Below are positions 42,838 through 52,594 of a stretch of 61,263 nucleotides of DNA, in pieces. The position numbers and the translations under genes are program-made. Position 1 is the stretch's first letter, and each line of letters begins with the position of its first letter. This stretch comes from an uncultured Phocaeicola sp. Its GTDB lineage: Bacteria > Bacteroidota > Bacteroidia > Bacteroidales > Bacteroidaceae. The stretch spans positions 1-61,263 of the forward strand of contig CALUKX010000009.1 of the NCBI GenBank assembly GCA_944321335.1, in the 5' to 3' direction. The notes beneath the pieces were generated by a model. The model was not told where the DNA came from. It searched no databases and worked only from the letters and a program-made list of their open reading frames with translations.

Positions 42838-43611
42838 ATGAATATGAAGAAATTTTTGATGCTTTGTACATTGACGGCCGCTTCATTGACCGGCCTGCAA
42901 GCCCAACAAACCCAAGTAATCGCACATCGTGGATTCTGGGATACGGCAGGAAGTGCCCAAAATTCCATAGCCGCCCTTGAAAAAGCTGCCGAAGCCAAGG
43001 TCTACGGTTCCGAATTTGATGTACAACTCACCAAAGATAACGTGGTAGTGGTCAATCACGACAGCAGCATCAACGGCTACATCATTGCCGATACCCCGTA
43101 CAGCAAGCTGAAAACGCTTAAGTTGAAAAGCGGTGAGAATCTCCCTTCCTTGGAAGCTTATCTGGATAAAGGCAAGACATTGCCGGACATCCAACTGATA
43201 CTGGAAATCAAGCCGCATAAGACCAAGGAACAAGAAGATATTATCGCCCAAAAAGTGGTAGAAATGGTAAAGCAAAGAGGCATGGAAAAACAGGTGGAAT
43301 ACATCTCTTTCAGCCTTTATGTTTGCGAACAGTTGGTAAAACTGACTCCCGGCTCACAGATAGCCTATCTGGAAGGGGATTTATCCCCCGAAGAAGTAAA
43401 GGCAAAAGGAATGACAGGAATCGACTATGCATATAAGGTATTCCGTAAACACCCCGAATGGGTGAAGCAAGCCCACGATTTAGGATTAAGCACTAACGTA
43501 TGGACTGTTAACGGTGAAAAAAAGCTCAAGAAGATGATTGATCTGAAAGTAGATTACATTACGACCAACCAACCTTTATTAGCCACCGAACTTATCAACG
43601 GTCAAAAGTAA
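42838..43611 (+). CDS. periplasmic glycerophosphodiester phosphodiesterase
   Basis: 257 residues. A signal peptide (cleavage after LQAQ, about 21) precedes a TIM-barrel phosphodiesterase. Motifs: IAHRGFWDT (catalytic His and Arg), GSEFDVQLTKD (metal-binding Glu and Asp), VVNHD (second His), LEIKPHK. It releases glycerol phosphate from deacylated phospholipids. SAQNS replaces the common PENT segment, as in other Bacteroides members. It is followed by a terminator at 43646-43688, so it is transcribed alone. Confidence 0.9.
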   Translation: MNMKKFLMLCTLTAASLTGLQAQQTQVIAHRGFWDTAGSAQNSIAALEKAAEAKVYGSEFDVQLTKDNVVVVNHDSSINGYIIADTPYSKLKTLKLKSGENLPSLEAYLDKGKTLPDIQLILEIKPHKTKEQEDIIAQKVVEMVKQRGMEKQVEYISFSLYVCEQLVKLTPGSQIAYLEGDLSPEEVKAKGMTGIDYAYKVFRKHPEWVKQAHDLGLSTNVWTVNGEKKLKKMIDLKVDYITTNQPLLATELINGQK

Positions 43612-43645
43612 AAGCTTTATTATCCAAATAACAAAACACACACAG

Positions 43646-43688
43646 AATGCCACAGGGTCGGAAACGGCTTTGTGGCATTATTTTTATT
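43646..43688 (+). terminator. terminator of the GDPD gene
   Basis: AATGCCACA (43646-43654) pairs with TGTGGCATT (43671-43679), followed by ATTTTTATTT. Confidence 0.75.
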
Positions 43689-43725
43689 TCCACACTCTAA
43701 ATCACCGGAATCGCATAAAAATATG

Positions 43726-43733
43726 TATCTTTG
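43726..43733 (+). promoter_or_regulatory. -7 box of metG
   Basis: TATCTTTG is an exact consensus match, giving a leader of about 50 nt before the ATG at 43788. Confidence 0.6.
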
Positions 43734-43787
43734 CGTCGCAAAACGTTGCGACTGAAAGAACAACAATAAAATTTACAACCAAAATAT

Positions 43788-45830
43788 ATGGAAAAGAAAT
43801 TCAAACGCACCACTGTCACATCGGCACTGCCCTATGCCAACGGCCCTGTACACATCGGCCATCTGGCTGGCGTATATGTTCCTGCCGATATCTATGTACG
43901 CTACTTGCGTCTGAAAAAGGAGGATGTGCTCTTTATCGGAGGATCCGACGAACATGGAGTGCCTATCACAATCCGTGCAAAGAAAGAAGGCGTTACTCCA
44001 CAAGACGTTGTCGACCGCTATCATACTCTCATCAAGGATTCGTTCAAGGAATTCGGCATTTCATTCGATGTATATGGACGTACCAGTTCTCCAACTCATC
44101 ATGAAGTAGCTTCTACATTCTTCCGTACCTTGTACGACAAAGGAGAATTTATCGAAAAGACTTCCATGCAATATTACGACGAGGAAGCTCATACTTTCCT
44201 TGCCGACCGTTACATTACCGGCGAATGCCCTCGCTGTCATGCTCAAGGTGCATACGGCGACCAGTGCGAGAAATGTGGAAGCACACTTTCTCCTACTGAA
44301 CTGATCAACCCGAAGAGTGCCATCAGCGGTAGCGAACCGGTGATGAAGGAAACCAAACACTGGTACTTGCCCCTCGACAAACACGAAGGATGGTTGCGCA
44401 AATGGATTCTGGAGGACCACAAAGAATGGCGTCCGAACGTTTACGGCCAGTGCAAGAGTTGGCTCGATATGGGTTTGCAGCCTCGTGCCGTAAGTCGCGA
44501 CCTCGACTGGGGTATCCCTGTACCGGTAGAAGGTGCTGAAGGCAAAGTTTTGTATGTATGGTTCGACGCTCCTATCGGATATATTTCGAACACCAAGGAA
44601 TTGCTTCCCGACTCATGGGAAAAATGGTGGAAAGACCCTGAAACCCGTCTGCTCCATTTCATTGGCAAAGACAACATCGTGTTCCACTGCATCGTATTCC
44701 CGGCTATGTTGAAAGCTGAAGGCAGCTTTATCCTCCCCGATAATGTTCCTGCCAACGAGTTCCTGAATCTGGAAGGCGACAAGATTTCGACTTCACGCAA
44801 CTGGGCTGTATGGTTGCACGAATATCTGCGTGATTTCCCGGGCAAACAGGATGTATTGCGCTATGTGCTGACAGCCAACGCTCCTGAAACGAAAGACAAC
44901 GACTTTACTTGGAAAGATTTCCAGGCACGCAACAACAACGAGTTGGTTGCCGTTTACGGAAACTTCGTGAATCGTGCCCTGGTGTTGACCCACAAATATT
45001 TCGACGGAAAGATTCCTGCCTGCGGCGAACTGAACGACTACGACAAAGAAACGCTGAAAGAGTTTGCCGACGTCAAGGCTGAAGTTGAAAAGTTGCTGGA
45101 TGTATTCAAATTCCGTGACGCACAGAAAGAAGCTATGAACCTGGCCCGTATCGGTAACAAGTATCTGGCCGATACAGAACCTTGGAAGCTGGCTAAGACC
45201 GACATGGATCGTGTTGCAACCATCCTGAACATCGCTTTGCAGTTGGTTGCCAATCTGGCTATCGCTTTCGAACCGTTCCTGCCGTTCAGCTCTGAAAAGC
45301 TGCGCCACATGTTGAACATGGAAAGCTTCGAATGGGATCAGTTGGGACGCACAGATCTGCTTGAAGCCGGACATCCGTTGAACAAGGCTGAACTGCTTTT
45401 CGAAAAGATTGAAGATGCAACCATCGAGGCACAAGTACAGAAGCTATTGGACACAAAGAAAGCCAACGAAGCTGCCAACTACAAGGCAAACCCGATCAAG
45501 CCGACAGTTTCAATCGAAGACTTCGACAAGCTGGATATCCGTGTAGGTACAGTTCTGGAATGTGAAGTAGTGCCTAAGATGAAGAAACTGCTGAAGTTCA
45601 AGATTGCCGATGGTTTGGAAAACCGTACCATCGTGAGCGGTATCGCTCAGCACTACAAACCGGAAGAACTGGTAGGCAAACAGGTATTGTTCATCGCCAA
45701 TCTGGCACCGCGTCAGTTCAAGAACGGTCTGGTGAGCGAAGGAATGATCTTGAGTGCCGAAAACTTCGACGGCTCACTGGCAGTCACTTCTGTTCTGAAG
45801 GAAGTGAAACCGGGAAGTGAAGTAAAATAA
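43788..45830 (+). CDS. metG: methionyl-tRNA synthetase
   Basis: 680 residues. It charges tRNA-Met. The HIGH region is [11 protein letters not shown], the zinc knuckles are [17 protein letters not shown], and the KMSKS loop reads GDKISTSRN, the variant common in this lineage. A C-terminal tRNA-binding (EMAP-like) domain covers about 575-680 ([20 protein letters not shown]), so the protein is the long MetRS type. It has its own promoter and terminator (45847-45895). Confidence 0.96.
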   Translation: MEKKFKRTTVTSALPYANGPVHIGHLAGVYVPADIYVRYLRLKKEDVLFIGGSDEHGVPITIRAKKEGVTPQDVVDRYHTLIKDSFKEFGISFDVYGRTSSPTHHEVASTFFRTLYDKGEFIEKTSMQYYDEEAHTFLADRYITGECPRCHAQGAYGDQCEKCGSTLSPTELINPKSAISGSEPVMKETKHWYLPLDKHEGWLRKWILEDHKEWRPNVYGQCKSWLDMGLQPRAVSRDLDWGIPVPVEGAEGKVLYVWFDAPIGYISNTKELLPDSWEKWWKDPETRLLHFIGKDNIVFHCIVFPAMLKAEGSFILPDNVPANEFLNLEGDKISTSRNWAVWLHEYLRDFPGKQDVLRYVLTANAPETKDNDFTWKDFQARNNNELVAVYGNFVNRALVLTHKYFDGKIPACGELNDYDKETLKEFADVKAEVEKLLDVFKFRDAQKEAMNLARIGNKYLADTEPWKLAKTDMDRVATILNIALQLVANLAIAFEPFLPFSSEKLRHMLNMESFEWDQLGRTDLLEAGHPLNKAELLFEKIEDATIEAQVQKLLDTKKANEAANYKANPIKPTVSIEDFDKLDIRVGTVLECEVVPKMKKLLKFKIADGLENRTIVSGIAQHYKPEELVGKQVLFIANLAPRQFKNGLVSEGMILSAENFDGSLAVTSVLKEVKPGSEVK

Positions 45831-45846
45831 TCCAAACATAGTATAA

Positions 45847-45895
45847 GAAATTGGGAATGAGGGCAAACTGCCATTCATTCTCAATTTCTTTTCTT
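45847..45895 (+). terminator. terminator after metG
   Basis: GAAATTGGGAATGA (45847-45860) pairs with TCATTCTCAATTTC (45875-45888) with one G-U pair, followed by TTTTCTT. The flippase gene starts 20 bp after it, with no clear -7 box between. Confidence 0.75.
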
Positions 45896-45914
45896 AATTC
45901 CAAGAAACCTCAAC

Positions 45915-47357
45915 GTGGCAGAATCACTCAAAGAGAAAACAGCAAAAGGACTATTCTGGGGTGGGCTCAACAACGGCGTCATGCAGTTGCTGAACCTGAT
46001 TTTCGGTATTTTTCTAGCCCGACTCCTCACACCGGCCGACTATGGTATGGTGGGAATGCTCAGTATTTTCTCTCTGATAGCAGGTTCCCTGCAAGAAAGT
46101 GGTTTCACAGCTGCCTTGATCAACAAGAAAGAGATTTCCCATAAAGACTATAATGCCGTATTCTGGTTCTGTTCAGGCATCAGTCTTTTGTTATACATCA
46201 TCCTATTTCTTGCAGCCCCGCTCATTGCCGACTTCTATAACAACGAAGACCTGATACCTCTGGCACGGTATTCTTTCCTCGGATTCTTCATTGCCAGTCT
46301 GGGAATTGCCCACAGTGCCTATCTCTTCCGCAACCTGATGGTCAAGCAAAAAGCATTGACTTCCATCATAGCTTTAATCGTTTCCGGTTGCGTGGGAGTA
46401 AGTATGGCCTTTGCCGGATTTTCTTATTGGGGCATTGCGACCCAAAGTATCGTCTATGTAGCTACGGTAAATCTCTGTTATTTACACTATTCACCTTGGC
46501 GTCCCACATTCAACTTCGACTTCAGTCCCTTGAAAGGGATGATTGGCTTCAGCAGCAAGCTGTTGATTACAAACATCTTTAATCACATAAACAACAACCT
46601 TTTTTCCATTATCTTAGGTAGATATTACAGTGAGAAAGAAGTCGGTTATTTCAACCAGGCCAACAAATGGAATCAAATGGGACACTCGTTGATTACGGGC
46701 ATGATAACCAGTGTAGCCTTACCGGTCTTGAACCAAGTTGCCGACGATCGCGAACGCCAGCAACGGGTTTTCCGCAAAATGCTCCGGTTCACGGCCTTCG
46801 TATCATTTCCAGCTATGCTGGGGCTATCACTCATTGCCCCCGAACTCATTACCATCACTATCACAGAGAAATGGTTGCCTAGTGCCAGAATCTTGCAGAT
46901 ACTTGCGATTGGCGGAGCGTTCATACCTATCATGCAACTATATACCAATCTGATTATCAGCAAGGGGAAGTCCAACATATTCATGTGGAATACCATCATA
47001 CAAGGGATTACGCAACTGACAGTCATGTATTTACTTTATCCTTATGGCATCCATACCATGATATGTGTATACGTATCGATCAACATCTGTTGGTTGTTGG
47101 TCTGGCATTATTTTGTTTGGAAAGAAATTCGCTTGAGCCTGTGGAACGCCCTCAAGGACATATTGGCTTATGCCATAATTGCAACAGCCGTCATACTAGC
47201 AACCTATTTTGCCACAGACATAATAGACAACTGTTATTTATCCATTACCAGTAAAATCATCCTTGCCGGCATTCTTTATACCGTCATCATGCGGCTAAGC
47301 GGTTCCAAAACCTTCAAGGAAAGCATACAATATATCCTGAAAAAGAATCCTAAGTAA
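45915..47357 (+). CDS. Wzx-type oligosaccharide flippase
   Basis: 480 residues with about 14 hydrophobic segments, in the MATE-like polysaccharide exporter superfamily (the start KTAKGLFWGGLNNGVMQLLNL and ARLLTPADYGMVGMLS are typical of the WzxC/RfbX group). It probably flips lipid-linked oligosaccharide across the inner membrane. The start codon is GTG at 45915, the only in-frame start giving the first helix. It opens the glycan cluster up to 53342, followed 14 bp later by the GT23-like gene. Confidence 0.9.
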   Translation: MAESLKEKTAKGLFWGGLNNGVMQLLNLIFGIFLARLLTPADYGMVGMLSIFSLIAGSLQESGFTAALINKKEISHKDYNAVFWFCSGISLLLYIILFLAAPLIADFYNNEDLIPLARYSFLGFFIASLGIAHSAYLFRNLMVKQKALTSIIALIVSGCVGVSMAFAGFSYWGIATQSIVYVATVNLCYLHYSPWRPTFNFDFSPLKGMIGFSSKLLITNIFNHINNNLFSIILGRYYSEKEVGYFNQANKWNQMGHSLITGMITSVALPVLNQVADDRERQQRVFRKMLRFTAFVSFPAMLGLSLIAPELITITITEKWLPSARILQILAIGGAFIPIMQLYTNLIISKGKSNIFMWNTIIQGITQLTVMYLLYPYGIHTMICVYVSINICWLLVWHYFVWKEIRLSLWNALKDILAYAIIATAVILATYFATDIIDNCYLSITSKIILAGILYTVIMRLSGSKTFKESIQYILKKNPK

Positions 47358-47371
47358 TTATCTTCAAGTAT

Positions 47372-48418
47372 ATGACCATCCAGGAACTTACAACAAATTA
47401 TTGTAAACTCAATGAGTCTTTTAGCCGGGTTATGATCTTTCACGTCGGAACTGCTGCCGGTTTTTTTGCCGAATACACAGCCATGCTGAATGCCATGATC
47501 TATTGCCTGGAACATCGCATCCAGTTCCGCCTATATGCAGACGATGCAAATTTCGGCTATCACAAAGGATGGAATGATTACTTCGAATCCTTTTGCCCCG
47601 AAGTGCACGACAAATTCCATCATAAATACAACAGTCTGGCCTTGCCTACATTCAAGCGGATTTTCAAATACAATAAAGGAGGAAAATTATTCAATGTCCT
47701 CAAATGGAAGTTCAAGGCAACTTGCCAACAGAAAGTTGGAAGCATGATCACTTTTCTGAAATATAGGAAACGTATCTTACTCAGCCATCATGTTGTCTTC
47801 AAAAAGGCAGATCATTATACTATTCCCGAGTTAGGTATCAACGGAGACTATCTTCAAGCACTCCGTTGCATGGTAGACATCACATGGCGGATGAATGATG
47901 TCGTCAAAGCAGAAATCAAGGAACTGATTGAGAACCAGAACTTACCGGAAGAATACATCGGATGCCAAATCCGGGGTGGCGACAAAATAACTGAAACCCA
48001 ACTGGTTTCACCTTCATACTACATACAATTAATAAAAGGACAAACGACCAAGGACGTATTCGTCCTGACAGACGATTATAGCATTTTCCAACAAGCCCGG
48101 ATAGAAGCCCCCGATTTTAAATGGCATACCCTTTGCGGCCCTCAGGAAAAAGGATATGTAAACAGTTCTTTTACAAGCATGAACAAAGATTTAAAGCGCC
48201 AACAGATGTTACGGTTTCTGACTTCTGTAGAAATACTACGTAATGCCCGGCTTTTCATTGGAAGCATCACGACAGGGCCAAGTTTTTTCCTCCTGAAAAT
48301 GCTTTACCCCCACGCTGTTGCCGTTGATTTTGACATTAACAAATTACCGCAAATAAGTTGCCTGCCGATCAATGAGCGAAGTGAACTTGCTGAAGCTTAT
48401 ATGAAGCAAAGGAAATAA
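47372..48418 (+). CDS. putative GT23/NodZ-like glycosyltransferase
   Basis: 348 residues, no signal. The central GCQIRGGDKITE segment resembles the HxRxGDK loop of GT23/GT-B fucosyltransferases (NodZ, FUT8) with VFVLTDDYSIFQQAR and a SIT.GPSFF end segment where these enzymes bind the GDP sugar. It is not identical to any family I can name. The N-terminal VGTAAGFFAEYTAMLNA fits the Rossmann start of the same fold. Position between a flippase and LicD supports glycan transfer. The specific sugar is unknown. Confidence 0.6.
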   Translation: MTIQELTTNYCKLNESFSRVMIFHVGTAAGFFAEYTAMLNAMIYCLEHRIQFRLYADDANFGYHKGWNDYFESFCPEVHDKFHHKYNSLALPTFKRIFKYNKGGKLFNVLKWKFKATCQQKVGSMITFLKYRKRILLSHHVVFKKADHYTIPELGINGDYLQALRCMVDITWRMNDVVKAEIKELIENQNLPEEYIGCQIRGGDKITETQLVSPSYYIQLIKGQTTKDVFVLTDDYSIFQQARIEAPDFKWHTLCGPQEKGYVNSSFTSMNKDLKRQQMLRFLTSVEILRNARLFIGSITTGPSFFLLKMLYPHAVAVDFDINKLPQISCLPINERSELAEAYMKQRK

Positions 48419-48457
48419 GATTAAAAAGATAAGTTATGACCTTTCAACTATTATCAT

Positions 48458-48465
48458 TACTTTTG
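48458..48465 (+). promoter_or_regulatory. -7 box of the licD-led genes
   Basis: TACTTTTG matches TAnnTTTG and lies 7 bp before the ATG at 48473 and 22 bp before the ATG at 48488. The first would leave a leaderless message, so 48488 is the preferred start. Confidence 0.5.
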
Positions 48466-48487
48466 TAGCTATATGATTAGTCCCATG

Positions 48488-49348
48488 AGCATTACCAGGA
48501 AATATACACTAGACGAATTACGCCAATTGCATGAAGTGCTTTATGAGATATTAGGAGAAATAATCCGTATCTGCGACAAGCATCGGATTCCTTTCTTTGT
48601 GATAGGCGGTACTGCCATTGGAGCTTTATACGATCAGGCTATCCTGCCATGGGATGATGATGTCGACATAGGGATGAAGCGCGAAGATTATAACCGGTTT
48701 CTCGAAGTCGCTCCTAAAGAACTCGGCAAAGATTATTTCCTTTCATGGATAGGCACAGATTCCCATTCTCCCTATTATTTCGCTAAGGTAAAGAAAAACA
48801 ATACACTTTTTGTGGAAGGATTATTCAAGAACGTGCCCATGCATCAAGGTATTTTCATTGATATATTTCCATTCGACCGCATACCCGACAACAAATTTTT
48901 GTTGAAAATACAACATGGGCTTGTAACATTTCTGAATTGTTGTCTAATGGGCAAAGAAGCATGGTTGTGGAAACATTGCGGAAAATGTGAAATAGACAAT
49001 CCGACCAACAGAGGATTTTTCGGTTGCCTATTGAACAGAATCATGGATACAATTCTGACCAAAAAGGCAATATTCAAACTAATGGTTGGAGTCCAAACCC
49101 TTTTCAACAAACGTAAGAGTGTGTATTTCAACAATATCATGACTAAGACGGATCATGTAAAGGAAGAAAGCCTCAATCACTTGCAGCCTGTGAAGTTCGG
49201 TCCGTTGACACTTATGGCTCCACAGGATCTGGAAGGCTTTCTGAGGTACAACTACCCGAAGCTACATCGTTTCGATGAACAAGAACAGGCTCAAGTTGCC
49301 AATCATTATCCCGAAAGATTGTCTTTCAATACGGAACAGAAGGTATGA
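48488..49348 (+). CDS. LicD-family phosphotransferase
   Basis: 286 residues from the second ATG. LicD enzymes move phosphocholine or a similar phospho-substituent from a CDP carrier to surface glycans. Evidence: FFVIGGTAIGALYDQAILPWDDDVDIGM, whose GGT and DDDVD are the nucleotidyltransferase-like core (split across 30-60), and KNVPMHQGIFIDIFPFDR. No licA/licC genes (choline uptake, CTP transfer) are in the window, so another donor, such as CDP-ribitol or glycerol, is possible. It sits in the glycan cluster. Confidence 0.88.
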   Translation, partial: SITRKYTLDELRQLHEVLYEILGEIIRICDKHRIPFFVIGGTAIGALYDQAILPWDDDVDIGMKREDYNRFLEVAPKELGKDYFLSWIGTDSHSPYYFAKVKKNNTLFVEGLFKNVPMHQGIFIDIFPFDRIPDNKFLLKIQHGLVTFLNCCLMGKEAWLWKHCGKCEIDNPTNRGFFGCLLNRIMDTILTKKAIFKLMVGVQTLFNKRKSVYFNNIMTKTDHVKEESLNHLQPVKFGPLTLMAPQDLEGFLRYNYPKLHRFDEQEQAQVANHYPERLSFNTEQKV

Positions 49349-49368
49349 ATAGCTAAACTGATACAATC

Positions 49369-50430
49369 ATGGAAAGCAACCTACATAATTCTCCTACATT
49401 TGTGGTACAGACAGGGAAACCCACCCTTGTCGATGTGGCCGTGTTGATCCTTTTCTTCAACCGCCCCAAACAATTGAGCCAAGTCTTTGAAGAAGTCAAG
49501 AAAGCCCGCCCTTCAAAACTCTTCCTCTATCAGGATGGTCCCAGAGGAGAAAGAGACATGCCTGGCATTGAAGCCTGCCGGAAAGTGGTCAGCGACATTG
49601 ATTGGGATTGTGAGGTACATCAGAACTATCAGACTGTCAATGCCGGATGCGATCCATCGGAGTATAATGCACAGAAATGGGCATTCTCGCATGTCGACAA
49701 ATGTATCGTCCTCGAAGACGATGATGTGCCGTCGGTCAGTTTCTTTCGTTTCTGCAAGGAAATGCTCGACAAATATGAGAACGACACCCGTATCAGCATG
49801 ATTGCCGGATTCAATAACGAAGAGATTACTCCCGACATTCCTTACGACTATTTCTTTGCCACCACCTTCTCCATTTGGGGATGGGCAAGCTGGAAACGCG
49901 TCATCGACCAATGGGATGAACATTATACATTCTTGCAGGATCCTACCAACATGAAACAACTGCGAGACCTGATCAAGACACGCAGATACCGGAAAGATTT
50001 CATCTATATGTGCCAACGCCACAAAGAGCATAACAAGGCCTATTACGAAACCATCTTCCACGCTTCCATCCTGTTCAACTCGGGCCTCAGCATCGTTCCT
50101 ACCAAGAACATGATCAACAACCTCGGAGCTACCGACGACTCGACCCACTTTGCCGGTTCGCTGAGCACCATGCCAAAAGGCTACCGCCGCATTTTCACCA
50201 TGAAACGTCACGAAGTGAAGTTTCCGCTCAAGCATCCGCGTTATGTCATCGAAAATACAACCTACAAGGACAGGGTGTACAAGATTATGGGATGGCGCCA
50301 TCCGTGGGTAAAGATCGGACGCTCGTTCGAGGAACTTTTCCTCAATCTGCGCTACGGCAACTTCAAGTTTATCGGAAAATCCATAGTCAACCGCATCAAC
50401 AAATGGTTAGGTAGAAACAAATGCAATTAA
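49369..50430 (+). CDS. glycosyltransferase of the GT2-like/nucleotide-sugar type
   Basis: 353 residues. A GT-A fold opens with VAVLILFFNRPKQLSQVFEEV, and the metal-binding acidic motif is CIVLEDDDVPS, followed by IAGFNNEEI. The C-terminal part (from about 240) is basic. A group of Bacteroides proteins annotated hemolytic or nucleotide-diphospho-sugar transferases looks like this. It starts 20 bp after licD and 4 bp before the next transferase. Confidence 0.85.
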   Translation: MESNLHNSPTFVVQTGKPTLVDVAVLILFFNRPKQLSQVFEEVKKARPSKLFLYQDGPRGERDMPGIEACRKVVSDIDWDCEVHQNYQTVNAGCDPSEYNAQKWAFSHVDKCIVLEDDDVPSVSFFRFCKEMLDKYENDTRISMIAGFNNEEITPDIPYDYFFATTFSIWGWASWKRVIDQWDEHYTFLQDPTNMKQLRDLIKTRRYRKDFIYMCQRHKEHNKAYYETIFHASILFNSGLSIVPTKNMINNLGATDDSTHFAGSLSTMPKGYRRIFTMKRHEVKFPLKHPRYVIENTTYKDRVYKIMGWRHPWVKIGRSFEELFLNLRYGNFKFIGKSIVNRINKWLGRNKCN

Positions 50431-50434
50431 TGAT

Positions 50435-51286
50435 ATGAAACTATTTCTCAACAAAATAAAGCTCAGTCTCCAGAAACGGACCAAAGTAACCCAGAATAAA
50501 AAATGCTACGCCCAATGGGCAGCCAAAGGATACGTGAACAATCCGGAAGTAAGTGTCATAATCCAGTCGCACAACAAGAGCCTGCAGATTCTTCACATCC
50601 TTCCGAAACTCCGCCAATATCCGAATGTGGAAATCATTGTCATCGATGACGGTTCGGACTTGAACCATACCCATGCACTTGCAGAGAAGCTGACTGGAGC
50701 CAACGAATTTCTTGTCAGATGCAACGACCTTTACGAGAACGTAACTTACGACAAGACCATCCGTTTCGCCAATGGAAAATATATTGCCCTGCTTCAAGAT
50801 GACGACGATTTTGATGGTATCGGGTGGATGAACCAAGCTGTAGCATATTTCAAGAAGTATCCCAAATTGGCTATCTTAGGAGGCAAGGACGGACTCGATA
50901 TCGCTTTCGAAGAAGAAACCCGGTACGGACATGGCGGTCCATTAATGCAGCGAGGTGATTTCTGTTTCGTAACGGCAGTAAACCGTGCCCCTATGTGGAT
51001 CAACAAGGAATTGCTTGAATCACACCTTCACCACATTGATTTTTCATTCGCTCCGTTCCAATTCGATGATTATGAAATCTGTGCCCGTGCTTGGATGGAG
51101 GGGCTGCAGGTAGGATGGTATGACGCCCGATTCCATTCACTCAGCGTAGGCGGAATGCGTCTATGGAACAATGCCTTTACAAAAGAGCAAAGTGAAAAGA
51201 ACGGAAGGAAGTTGTACGATTTATATCACGACAAGATAGAGGAAATTCACAATCTCATCCAAGAAAGCCTAAAAACATTGGAATAA
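50435..51286 (+). CDS. family 2 glycosyltransferase
   Basis: 283 residues. The GT2 opening VSVIIQSHNKSLQILHIL, then IIVIDDGSDLNH (first Asp pair) and ALLQDDDDFDG (metal-binding DxD) are present. The acceptor region has the histidine-rich loop LESHLHHIDFSFAPFQFDD. It is in the same run as licD, ending 45 bp before the GT4 gene that has its own promoter. Confidence 0.9.
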   Translation: MKLFLNKIKLSLQKRTKVTQNKKCYAQWAAKGYVNNPEVSVIIQSHNKSLQILHILPKLRQYPNVEIIVIDDGSDLNHTHALAEKLTGANEFLVRCNDLYENVTYDKTIRFANGKYIALLQDDDDFDGIGWMNQAVAYFKKYPKLAILGGKDGLDIAFEEETRYGHGGPLMQRGDFCFVTAVNRAPMWINKELLESHLHHIDFSFAPFQFDDYEICARAWMEGLQVGWYDARFHSLSVGGMRLWNNAFTKEQSEKNGRKLYDLYHDKIEEIHNLIQESLKTLE

Positions 51287-51301
51287 GATGATAAAAACAT
51301 C

Positions 51302-51309
51302 TACCTTTG
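51302..51309 (+). promoter_or_regulatory. -7 box of the GT4 gene
   Basis: TACCTTTG matches TAnnTTTG, 22 bp before the ATG at 51332, with a TTGG about 24 bp upstream that could be the -33 element. Confidence 0.55.
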
Positions 51310-51331
51310 TAGAAACTTTGAATACCCTACC

Positions 51332-52594
51332 ATGAGAGTACTTATCATCAATACATCGGAACGCACGGGCGGAGCGGCCATTGCAGCCAACCGCCTGATG
51401 GAAGCATTGAAGAACAACGGAATCAAGGCCAAGATGCTGGTACGCGACCGCTCTACCAACGAAGTTACCGTAGTGGCACTCAAGAAGTCATGGAGAAGAA
51501 TCTGGCAGTTCGTCTGGGAACGTTGCGTAATCTGGGCGACGAACGGTTTCCACAAACACAACCTTTTCGCTGTGGATATCGCCAACACCGGAACCGACAT
51601 TACCGGATTGCCTGAGTTCGTGCAAGCCGATGTCATCCACCTGCACTGGATCAATCAAGGAATGCTCTCATTGAAGGATATCGAAAAGATTGTGGAATCG
51701 GGTAAGCCGGTGGTCTGGACCTTGCACGATATGTGGCCTTTCACCGGTATCTGTCATTATGCCGGCAGTTGTGATAAATATACTACCCAGTGCCAGCAAT
51801 GTGAACTGCTACAACATCCGCATCACAAGGACCTTTCCTATAAGATTTTCGGCAAGAAGGAGAAACTGTACAGCAAGGCGAATATCACTTTTGTGGCCTG
51901 CAGCCATTGGCTGGAAGGTATTGCAAGACAAAGTGCTCTACTAAAGGGACAGGAGATAACCAGCATTCCGAATGCTATCAATACCAATCTCTTCACTCCA
52001 CGTCCGAAACGTTTCGCACGTCAGAAACTCAAACTGCCCGAGGACAAGAAACTGCTGCTTTTCGGATCTATGAAAATAACCGACAAGCGTAAGGGTATCG
52101 ATTACCTGATTGAAGCCTGTAAACTGATAGCCCAGTCGAATCCCGAACTTAGCAAGAAACTGGGCGTAGTGGTATTGGGAAGCCAGGCCGAACAATACGC
52201 GTCGCTCTTCCCTTTCCCAATCTACCAGATGAACTACGTCAGCACCGAGAAGGAACTTGTAGATATCTACAATGCAGTCGACCTATATGTTACCCCTTCA
52301 TTGCAAGACAACCTGCCGAACACGATTGTGGAAGCGATGGCTTGCGGTATTCCGTGCGTCGGATTCAATGTGGGCGGTATTCCACAGATGATCGACCATC
52401 TGCACAACGGTTATGTAGCGCAGTACAAGTCGGCCGAAGACCTTGCCAACGGTATCTGCTGGTCATTCAGCGAGGGCGATTATGCCAGTTTGAGTGAAGA
52501 GGCACGCCGGAAAGCGCTCAACAGTTATTCGGAGCGCAATGTAGCCATGAAATACATTAAGATTTATAACCAGATAACAGGAGACAATGCATAA
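51332..52594 (+). CDS. family 4 glycosyltransferase
   Basis: 420 residues. GT-B fold: the N-terminal Rossmann domain starts RVLIINTSERTGGAAIAANRL, and the C-terminal donor domain has VTPSLQDNLPNTIVEAMACGIPCVGFNVGG, the E-x7-E motif of GT4. The first domain holds WTLHDMWPFTGICHYAG. It overlaps the next GT2 gene by 8 bp, so the two are coupled. Confidence 0.93.
   Translation: MRVLIINTSERTGGAAIAANRLMEALKNNGIKAKMLVRDRSTNEVTVVALKKSWRRIWQFVWERCVIWATNGFHKHNLFAVDIANTGTDITGLPEFVQADVIHLHWINQGMLSLKDIEKIVESGKPVVWTLHDMWPFTGICHYAGSCDKYTTQCQQCELLQHPHHKDLSYKIFGKKEKLYSKANITFVACSHWLEGIARQSALLKGQEITSIPNAINTNLFTPRPKRFARQKLKLPEDKKLLLFGSMKITDKRKGIDYLIEACKLIAQSNPELSKKLGVVVLGSQAEQYASLFPFPIYQMNYVSTEKELVDIYNAVDLYVTPSLQDNLPNTIVEAMACGIPCVGFNVGGIPQMIDHLHNGYVAQYKSAEDLANGICWSFSEGDYASLSEEARRKALNSYSERNVAMKYIKIYNQITGDNA

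Noticed and set aside
42900-43000. Missing PENT motif in the GDPD as a sign of inactivity
   Set aside because: The metal and base residues (HRG, EFD, NHD) are kept, and QNS appears in other Bacteroides homologues.
44780-44810. KISTS in place of KMSKS in metG as a possible defect
   Set aside because: This variant is, as far as I know, regular in MetRS of this lineage. The rest of the enzyme is intact.
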